The notes beneath the pieces are model-generated. The model was not told the DNA's origin and did no database searches. It saw only the letters and a list, made by a program, of their open reading frames with translations. A stretch of 8,065 nucleotides of DNA, taken from GCA-2686295 sp964402995. Lineage in GTDB: Archaea; Nanobdellota; Nanobdellia; Woesearchaeales; GCA-2686295. The DNA lies in the NCBI GenBank assembly GCA_964402995.1, contig CAYOEA010000021.1, positions 1 to 8,065 on the forward strand, written 5' to 3'. The translations under genes were made by a program, and so were the position numbers. Positions 1-5,572 of this stretch are shown piece by piece; position 1 is the stretch's first letter; each line of letters starts with the position of its first letter.

Positions 1-13
1 ATTATATCAAAAA

Positions 14-292
14 ATGGATTTATTTTCAAACCCTGCTAATTTAACAATTAAAAACATTAATGATTATTTAGTGATTATTAATAAGATAATGCAAGTTAAA
101 GATGCAAAAACTCAAGGTAATGTTTCATCAAATTTAGAAACTAAAATACCTGAAACTGGGAATTTGAATGAAAAGAAAATTGAAAAACAAGTAAGTAAAT
201 TTGAAGATTCTAAAACTGATTTACCTTTAGCAGTAAGGATGATTAATAAAGGAAAAGAGACTAATGAGAGGGAAGAAGAAAATGAAAAATGA
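14..292 (+). CDS. small polar hypothetical protein, possibly 5'-truncated
   Basis: I do not recognise this protein. From the first visible ATG it has 92 residues. The first 27 or so form a mixed hydrophobic stretch that could be a helix (LTIKNINDYLVIINKIM). The rest is polar, rich in Lys, Glu, Asn and Ser, and probably disordered, ending in an acidic EREEENEK tail. The frame stays open from base 2 to the ATG at 14 (four codons, no stop) and no ribosome binding site precedes the ATG, so the true start may lie upstream of the window. It has no transmembrane segment, cysteine or Gly-Gly tail. Its last 11 bases overlap the next gene, which suggests co-transcription and coupled translation. Its link to the conjugation genes is by position only. 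Confidence 0.55.
   Translation: MDLFSNPANLTIKNINDYLVIINKIMQVKDAKTQGNVSSNLETKIPETGNLNEKKIEKQVSKFEDSKTDLPLAVRMINKGKETNEREEENEK
268..272 (+). promoter_or_regulatory. ribosome binding site GAGGG deciding the 282 start
   Basis: GAGGG lies nine bases before the ATG at 282. A second in-frame ATG at 264 has only a weaker AAAGGA at 248-253, with a ten-base spacer. The stronger match favours 282, giving a 173-residue protein (MKNEKVNQ...) rather than 179 residues. Confidence 0.5.
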
Positions 293-803
293 AAAAGTAA
301 ACCAAATTGATTTTGAAGGGAAACCAGTAGTTGTTGAATTGTATAGATCTCATAAAACTAAAGATGGTGTAGAAATAGATGTATTGGAAGAATTAGCTTG
401 TTTAAGTCATGTTTTTGAAGATGATAAAGTAGAAAAACTAAAAACATTTTCAATTAAAGATGTGGTTGAATATGTTTTTGAACATGCTGAAGTTAATAAT
501 TATAATGATGAAGTTTACACTGATATACAAGTATTAATTTCAAACAAACCTGACTATACGATAAATTCATATAACAAAAGTTTTACTCTTGAAAGGGAAA
601 AAAATACTAATGTGATAATTGAAGATCATAGATTAAATAGTATAAATGATGAAACTTTATGGGATTTGAAAAAGGACAAAAGCAAAAATGAATTTTATAT
701 TTGTGAATTAAGAGTAACTGAGCCTGACCCAGAAAGTGGAAGTTATAAAATAGCTGTTAGACCAGAGAAAATAGATGATGGCTTAGTTAAGAAATTAATT
801 TAA
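282..803 (+). CDS. acidic hypothetical protein, weak candidate for the ubiquitin-like modifier or an adaptor
   Basis: I recognise no family. The protein has 173 residues from the preferred ATG at 282; an in-frame ATG at 264 would add six. The N-terminal half mixes strands and helices (PVVVELYRS near residues 15-23, KDVVEYVFEHAEV near 58-70). The C-terminal half reads as a run of strands: TDIQVLIS, a YTIN/SFTLE hairpin, EFYICELRVT and SYKIAVRP, with one short helix. The order is loosely compatible with a beta-grasp fold, but I see no diagnostic motif. The last predicted strand is followed by IDDG and then LVKKLI, so Gly167 is six residues from the end. A JAB peptidase could expose such a Gly, but this is speculation. 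The gene overlaps its upstream neighbour by 11 bases and sits 58 bases before the E2-like gene. Alternatives are an adaptor, a target or an unrelated protein. Confidence 0.7.
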   Translation: MKNEKVNQIDFEGKPVVVELYRSHKTKDGVEIDVLEELACLSHVFEDDKVEKLKTFSIKDVVEYVFEHAEVNNYNDEVYTDIQVLISNKPDYTINSYNKSFTLEREKNTNVIIEDHRLNSINDETLWDLKKDKSKNEFYICELRVTEPDPESGSYKIAVRPEKIDDGLVKKLI

Positions 804-861
804 TTTAATTCATATTTTTTTTATTTTTATGATATTTTTTTAGTTTTAAGGGGATGTTAAA
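804..861 (+). terminator. T-rich intergenic gap, possible T-tract terminator
   Basis: This 58-base gap holds three T runs (815-822, 824-828 and 835-841) before the ribosome binding site of the E2-like gene. There is no hairpin, so it does not look like a bacterial Rho-independent terminator. In archaea, T-tracts alone can terminate transcription, so partial termination here is possible. In DNA this AT-rich the runs may also be chance. I can call no TATA box or -10/-35 pair with confidence. Confidence 0.2.
848..853 (+). promoter_or_regulatory. ribosome binding site AAGGGG for a TTG start
   Basis: AAGGGG ends eight bases before the TTG at 862. An in-frame TAA at 847-849 rules out any start further upstream. 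The ATG at 854 is out of frame and hits TGA after three codons. The next in-frame ATG lies about 95 codons downstream, so the TTG start is well supported. Confidence 0.7.
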
Positions 862-2148
862 TTGATAAATAATCTTGATTTTATAAAAAATCTTGCAAAA
901 GAAAAGCCTTTCTTAGTTTTAAATGGAGATATTTATGAATTATCAAATCAGAAAACAGGCGATATAGAATGGTCTTATAATATAGGTTCTGATTTAGTAA
1001 CACGATCATTTGAAGAATCTTTAAATTTAATAGATTTAGAACGCAATACTCATCAAAGTATTGTTAATACTCAGATTTCAGAGTCACATAAAAATATTGG
1101 TGCTGAATTAGAAAAGTTTAGTTCTTCAACTATTGGATTAAACATGGATGATCCAATGACGCAATTTTTACTTTTATTTTTAGCATCAGGAAAAGTTGGG
1201 AAAGTACAATCTTTAGAAGAAAAAATTAGATCTTCAACAGGATTAAAATCAAAATTTGATTTCAAACTTGATTTACATTCTAATTCAAAACAATCTTTTG
1301 CAGAACAAATGCTTAATTCACCTATTATGTTTATAGATGATTATGTTTTTAAGTTAACAAATAGACCAGGCAATATTGGTTATGGTTTTGGTTCTATAGA
1401 TTTAAATTTTACGAAAAGAGGAAAATCATTTAATTTAGAATATGTTTCAAAAATGAATAATTTTATTAAAAAATATGATGCTTTTATAGATTCACAAACA
1501 ATAAATAAAATAAAATCTAAAGAAAAAAAATATTTATCTGAAGTGAATACTAAAAAAGAATATTTAAAGAATTTAAATTTTGAATCTATTTCAAAAGAAA
1601 TAATTGAAAGTGGAAGAGGAATTTTTAGAGATGGAAATGACGTTTATGTTTATTTTGAAAAAGGACCTTTTAAAATTCAAAGATTAGATCCAAAAAAACA
1701 AGTTTATAAATTTCAATCTTGTAGAATAGGATTAAAAGTTTCATATGATGGAACTCATTATTCTTTTCAAGAACCTGTTAGAATTGTACAAGCAAAAAAT
1801 ATTCAGAATGGAAGAGAAATAGGATCTTTTACTGAACGTAAAGGAAAACAATATGCTCATCCAGCAGTAACTAAAAATCATAAACCTGATGAATATCCTA
1901 AATTATGTATTGAAGGCAAAACTTTTAATGATAATAAATATTATAATAGTTCAAAATTTAAAAATGTTAGATCATTTTTCCATGCAGTTGATGATTTATT
2001 AAAATTATCTTCAAATTCTATAGAACATGGATATTATTTGAAAACTAATAAACAAGTTTTTGGTGAACCTTCACATGCAACAGTATATTCTCCTTTTGAA
2101 TTTAATTTAGACGCGATATTAAGATTTAAGGATAATCTGGTGACATAA
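862..2148 (+). CDS. E2-like (UBC-fold) conjugating protein with a long N-terminal extension
   Basis: Predicted ubiquitin-conjugating-like protein of 428 residues that would accept the modifier from the E1 as a thioester and pass it to a target. The E2 signature is in the last third. Strands (CRIGLKVSY, then YSFQEPVRIV, resembling the YPFxxPxVxF segment of E2s) lead to H333-P334-A335-V336 and Cys349 in KLCIEG, recalling the HPNV...G.ICL active site. A helix, VRSFFHAVDDLLKL, follows where E2s have theirs. The His-Cys gap is 16 residues, longer than in classical E2s. Only two cysteines exist (287 and 349), so Cys349 is the likely nucleophile. Residues 1 to about 240 are unrecognised, with a hydrophobic patch (MTQFLLLFLASGK) probably in a buried helix. 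The E2 call rests on motif and context. The JAB gene starts one base after the stop. Confidence 0.6.
   Translation: MINNLDFIKNLAKEKPFLVLNGDIYELSNQKTGDIEWSYNIGSDLVTRSFEESLNLIDLERNTHQSIVNTQISESHKNIGAELEKFSSSTIGLNMDDPMTQFLLLFLASGKVGKVQSLEEKIRSSTGLKSKFDFKLDLHSNSKQSFAEQMLNSPIMFIDDYVFKLTNRPGNIGYGFGSIDLNFTKRGKSFNLEYVSKMNNFIKKYDAFIDSQTINKIKSKEKKYLSEVNTKKEYLKNLNFESISKEIIESGRGIFRDGNDVYVYFEKGPFKIQRLDPKKQVYKFQSCRIGLKVSYDGTHYSFQEPVRIVQAKNIQNGREIGSFTERKGKQYAHPAVTKNHKPDEYPKLCIEGKTFNDNKYYNSSKFKNVRSFFHAVDDLLKLSSNSIEHGYYLKTNKQVFGEPSHATVYSPFEFNLDAILRFKDNLVT
2139..2143 (+). promoter_or_regulatory. ribosome binding site GGTGA inside the E2-like gene end
   Basis: GGTGA lies within the last codons of the E2-like gene, six bases before the ATG at 2150. 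This arrangement supports that start and implies coupled translation of the two proteins. Confidence 0.55.
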
Positions 2149-2149
2149 A

Positions 2150-3901
2150 ATGAATGAAATATTAGTAGAAGAAAATTCGATGAAAAAACTATTATTAATG
2201 GCAGAAATAATGGATTATTATGAATTTATGACTCTTTCATTAAATAGGAATAAAGAAGAAGAAAATGGCGAATTAATCATAAATGATTTTCTTTTAAATC
2301 CGAATCAAATTGTAGGACCAGTTCATGTTAGTGTAAAAGATTTAGATCTTAATGTTTCAAATAAACTAATAATTGATGGTGTAAAAATGTTAGGCAGAGC
2401 ACATAGTCATGGACATTCAGCTGTTTTCTATTCAGGAACAGATAGAGATCAATTTGCATATGATATAGCATCGTTGCACGGACAAGTAGATGATGTTTTT
2501 GCTGATTTAACATTTAATAAATCTTTAATAGATAAAAAAACTGGCGATCTTAATTTAGTTACATTAAATCCATCATATATTGAATTAAATTTTGATGAAG
2601 ATATTAGACAACATGGTGAAGCTCTTGAAGGAATGCTAAATGGACGAATTCATTTAAACAGAACAAAAAAAGTTTCAGGAATCACTGTAAATAGCAAGGG
2701 TGAAATCTTTGGAATTGTAAGGCATAGAAAGAAATTTCTTTTACAAGATTTTGAAAATTTTAATTTTACTATACCAAAGAAATCTCAAGATTTTATTCAA
2801 AAAAGATCAATATTTGAATATTCAATAGAAACTCCAATAAGAATTATAAGTTCTCAAGAAAAAATAGTTTATGATCCTGACATGATAATTAAAGAATTAA
2901 AATCAACAAATATTCGATTCTCAGGTAGATCTCCAAAAGCATTCAACAATAGCATTTATGTTGATAAGAGGCAGTCAAAAGATTCGAGAGTATCAGAACG
3001 CGAAGTTATTGATTCAGATAATATGATGGAAGAACAGAAATTCTACAAGTCACCTAAAAAAAGAGCTTTAGACAAAAGATCTTTAGATGAAAATATAAAA
3101 TTAATTGGTCCAAAACTAATTCAAATTTGCGAATCATTACTTGTTGTAGCTAAAGAAGAAGTTTATAGTGGAGTTTCTGGAATTGATGATTTTGTTAAAG
3201 TTTCTAAAGATGATAAAAAAATAGTTGAAGATAAGAATAAAGAAACTAAATCAGTTAGAGCTAATTATTTATCAAATCAAGTAGCAAATGAAAGTTTAGA
3301 TTCATTTTTAAAAGAAATGGGTGATTGTACAATAGGCGATACTATAACTATTGGTGGTATAGGTTTTAAACAATTAAAATCAATTCATAAACGTTATATT
3401 AACAAAATAAAAACTGATGATCCTATTAAAATTAGTTCTGCAATTTATAATTTAGAATATTTTATTTTAGAATATAATTCAAAAATTAATTCTGATAATA
3501 ATACTGATTATAACGTTTTAAATGGTTTTATTGATATAAGAAAAATAGCTAAATCAAAATTATCAAATTTACAAAAAACAACTAAACCTATATCTTATGG
3601 AGATTTACTTTTAATACCTAAAAAAGTTGATGATTTAGAAGTATTATATAATTCAGGAAATTTTGTTTCTGAAGATTTAAAATCAGAAATAATTTCTGAA
3701 TATAATAAACTAACTTCTTTAAGGGATAAATTTTATGCACTTGAGAATAGAAGTCAAGCTTCATTAATTGATGATTATGCAAGAAGAATAAAAGATGTGG
3801 GTTTGGAATTATATGTTTCAAATAAAGAAAATTTAGAAACAGATTTAGAAAATAAAAATAAGAAAGATGTAAATTCGCAAGAAGATAAAAAGAAAAAATA
3901 A
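2150..3901 (+). CDS. JAB/MPN (JAMM) metallo-isopeptidase with a long helical C-terminal extension
   Basis: Predicted zinc-dependent isopeptidase of 583 residues that would mature the modifier or cleave it from targets. The JAMM motif HxHx7SxxD is complete: H85, H87, S95 and D98, in AHSHGH...FYSGTD. E25 (YYEFMTLSL) is the likely upstream catalytic Glu. The JAB domain probably spans residues 1 to about 165. Residues 165-260 form a mixed region of unknown role, including a VRHRKKFLL strand. A charged linker (about 272-310, EEQKFYKSPKKRALDKR) follows. From about 311 to 560 the protein is mainly helical, ending in a Lys/Glu/Asn-rich tail. Standalone prokaryotic JAB peptidases are usually one small domain, so this extension is unusual. 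Parts of it match the large protein at 5563 onward (SxYVD, RVSx..VIDS, MG and EYNKLTSL blocks). It sits between the E2-like and E1-like genes, as in other prokaryotic conjugation operons. Confidence 0.88.
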   Translation: MNEILVEENSMKKLLLMAEIMDYYEFMTLSLNRNKEEENGELIINDFLLNPNQIVGPVHVSVKDLDLNVSNKLIIDGVKMLGRAHSHGHSAVFYSGTDRDQFAYDIASLHGQVDDVFADLTFNKSLIDKKTGDLNLVTLNPSYIELNFDEDIRQHGEALEGMLNGRIHLNRTKKVSGITVNSKGEIFGIVRHRKKFLLQDFENFNFTIPKKSQDFIQKRSIFEYSIETPIRIISSQEKIVYDPDMIIKELKSTNIRFSGRSPKAFNNSIYVDKRQSKDSRVSEREVIDSDNMMEEQKFYKSPKKRALDKRSLDENIKLIGPKLIQICESLLVVAKEEVYSGVSGIDDFVKVSKDDKKIVEDKNKETKSVRANYLSNQVANESLDSFLKEMGDCTIGDTITIGGIGFKQLKSIHKRYINKIKTDDPIKISSAIYNLEYFILEYNSKINSDNNTDYNVLNGFIDIRKIAKSKLSNLQKTTKPISYGDLLLIPKKVDDLEVLYNSGNFVSEDLKSEIISEYNKLTSLRDKFYALENRSQASLIDDYARRIKDVGLELYVSNKENLETDLENKNKKDVNSQEDKKKK

Positions 3902-3940
3902 TTTTTTTGAATAAACTTTTTTAAATTTAAAAGGAAAAAA
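3902..3940 (+). other. short A/T-rich spacer with the E1 ribosome binding site
   Basis: This 39-base gap holds two T runs (3902-3908 and 3917-3922) and AAGGA at 3931-3935, five bases before the ATG at 3941. The A6-TAA-T7 stretch around the JAB stop (3893-3908) could pair only weakly and is not a convincing terminator. The spacing fits one continuing operon. Confidence 0.4.
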
Positions 3941-5572
3941 ATGCAAACATTAAATCATAGTAGACATGAAGCCCTATGGGGATCTCAAGGACAAGACATT
4001 ATTAGAAATAGTTCTGTCTTAGTAGTTGGGTCGGATAATTTGGCAGTTGAAGTATTAAAATCTATAACTACGTTAGGTGTTGAGAATATTTCCATTGTGT
4101 CTAATGAGCGAGTTAAGAAAGACTTCTTTTTTTTAGATAAAATTATTCCAAAAGGAAAATCTAAAGTTTCAGGGTTAGAATCTTGTCTTAAAGAATGTTT
4201 TAATAGTATGGCAAATATAAAATCTTATAATTCTTTAGCTTCAAATTCTTTATTAACTTCTTTAGATTATGATCTAATAATAGATACAACTAATAATCTA
4301 ACTAGTCAAAATATTTCTTATAATATGGCAAAAGTAAAAAATGCTGGTTTGTTAACGATAGCAGCAGGATTGAATCACAGGGAAATTGATTTTTATAATC
4401 AAGAATTAAGACCAAATGCAAACCCTGTAATTAAAGGCTATGATGGTTTAAATCAAGGAATAATAATAAGTAATTTATTTGCAGGTATGGCTGTTGAAGA
4501 AGCAAGAAAATTTCTTTTTAAAAGAAATATAGATAAATTTACTGAACCAATTACACGATATATAGAAAGACCTGAAGAAGTTGAACAAAATAATAATTCA
4601 CCTTTCAAAGAAATAGAATATAAGAACATTGTAAAAACTGATTTAATTCTAAAAAAGAGAATTTTCCATGATTTATCGGCAAAACCATTTCTTAATAGAG
4701 TAAGAAAAATTGAAGATTATAAAATTGAAGAAACTCCTGTATTATATTTAGATAATCCTAAAATATTAATTGCTGGAGCTGGATCATTAGGAAATTTTGC
4801 AGGAATAATGCTTTCAAACATGTCTAAAGGGGAATTACACTTCGTGGATTTTGATTCGTTTGAAACTAGTAATAATGTAAGACAATATTTAGCGTATGAT
4901 AGTGATAAATATTCTATTGATAAAAGATTCAAAACGCATATAATAGTGGATAAATTAAGTAAGATAAATCCAAATCTTAGATTACAATCTATAGTTGGAT
5001 ATGTTGGATCAGAGCTTAATGAATCTATTTTAAAAAAAACTGGTTTAAACAAATCTGAAATAACATTAATTAATTCTGATTGGATAGCAAAACAAAATTA
5101 TGATGCAATACTAGGGTGTTTTGATAGGCGATCTGCAAGATTTGATTTATCAGATTTTGCTTATGAAACAAATACTCCTTATATTGATGCTGGTAGTGGA
5201 GCAGAACCAACAAATGGTGCAATTAAAACATTTATACCAGGAAAAAATAAACACACTCTTTCAAAAGATTTTAACTTTTCAGGTTTTATTCCTGATCCGA
5301 AAAAAGTAAATCAAGAGTTAATAGATCATATAAATACACAAAGAAGTGCCGGTAGACTTACTAATGGTCAAGAATTTTATGTTCCAGGACAGGGATGCGG
5401 TAGTGAATATAACCCTGGAAGTTTATCAATGGGAAATCAAGTTGCAGCATCATTAATGATATCAGAACTTAGAAGAATAATTAATCCAAATATTTATGGT
5501 GATAAAATAGTCAAATCAGTAAAATATAGTTCTGATTTGAGTAAACGGCTTGAGGTAATGGCATGGGCTTAG
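3941..5572 (+). CDS. E1-like activating enzyme with two ThiF domains, the first degenerate
   Basis: Predicted E1-like enzyme of 543 residues that would adenylate the modifier's C-terminus with ATP and then hold it as a thioester. The N-terminal half (about 1-190) starts NHSRHEALWGSQGQ, like the SRQ...GxxGQ opening of ThiF and E1 proteins; its R8 could be the trans-acting Arg finger. Its nucleotide loop is degraded (GSDNLA at 30-35 in place of GxGxxG) and TTNN replaces the usual (C/T)DN, so it is probably inactive. A linker of about 80 residues follows. The second half is intact: GAGSLG at 279-284, the DxDxxExSNxxRQ motif at 303-315 (D303, N311, R314, Q315), K331, NP at 343-344, and D395 in GCFDRRSAR. 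C486 in GQGCGSEY, before a final helix typical of ThiF proteins, is the best thioester cysteine. Inactive-plus-active tandem halves recall eukaryotic E1s. The next gene overlaps its end. Confidence 0.9.
   Translation: MQTLNHSRHEALWGSQGQDIIRNSSVLVVGSDNLAVEVLKSITTLGVENISIVSNERVKKDFFFLDKIIPKGKSKVSGLESCLKECFNSMANIKSYNSLASNSLLTSLDYDLIIDTTNNLTSQNISYNMAKVKNAGLLTIAAGLNHREIDFYNQELRPNANPVIKGYDGLNQGIIISNLFAGMAVEEARKFLFKRNIDKFTEPITRYIERPEEVEQNNNSPFKEIEYKNIVKTDLILKKRIFHDLSAKPFLNRVRKIEDYKIEETPVLYLDNPKILIAGAGSLGNFAGIMLSNMSKGELHFVDFDSFETSNNVRQYLAYDSDKYSIDKRFKTHIIVDKLSKINPNLRLQSIVGYVGSELNESILKKTGLNKSEITLINSDWIAKQNYDAILGCFDRRSARFDLSDFAYETNTPYIDAGSGAEPTNGAIKTFIPGKNKHTLSKDFNFSGFIPDPKKVNQELIDHINTQRSAGRLTNGQEFYVPGQGCGSEYNPGSLSMGNQVAASLMISELRRIINPNIYGDKIVKSVKYSSDLSKRLEVMAWA
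5552..5556 (+). promoter_or_regulatory. ribosome binding site GAGGT inside the E1 end
   Basis: GAGGT lies within the last codons of the E1 gene, six bases before the ATG at 5563. It fixes the start of the large downstream protein and implies coupled translation with the E1. Confidence 0.7.

Noticed and set aside
14..292. First small protein as the ubiquitin-like modifier
   Set aside because: It is polar and low in strand-forming segments, has no Gly near its end, and finishes in an acidic EEENEK tail.
1071..1265. 64-codon open frame on the - strand
   Set aside because: It lies wholly inside the E2-like gene, has no ribosome binding site context, and its translation reads as the complement of a Lys/Ser-rich coding strand.
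3618..3821. 67-codon open frame on the - strand
   Set aside because: It lies antisense within the JAB gene, is rich in Leu, Ile and Phe as expected from the complement of A-rich codons, and overlaps the conserved EYNKLTSL block of the + strand.
3893..3908. A6-TAA-T7 around the JAB stop as a terminator hairpin
   Set aside because: Only A-T pairs with almost no loop; too weak to call in DNA this AT-rich, and the E1 gene follows closely.
4717..5052. 111-codon open frame on the - strand
   Set aside because: It runs antisense to the best conserved part of the E1 (nucleotide loop and DxDxxExSNxxRQ motif), so it is a by-product of that coding constraint.
5121..5309. 62-codon open frame on the + strand
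   Set aside because: It is a shifted frame inside the E1 second ThiF domain; the E1 frame carries the conserved residues there.
2150..5572. E1 plus JAB as a thiamine or molybdenum-cofactor sulphur-carrier pathway
   Set aside because: No ThiS/MoaD-like gene, rhodanese or cofactor enzyme is nearby. The tandem E1 with a neighbouring E2-like protein fits protein conjugation better, though this rests partly on the E2 call.
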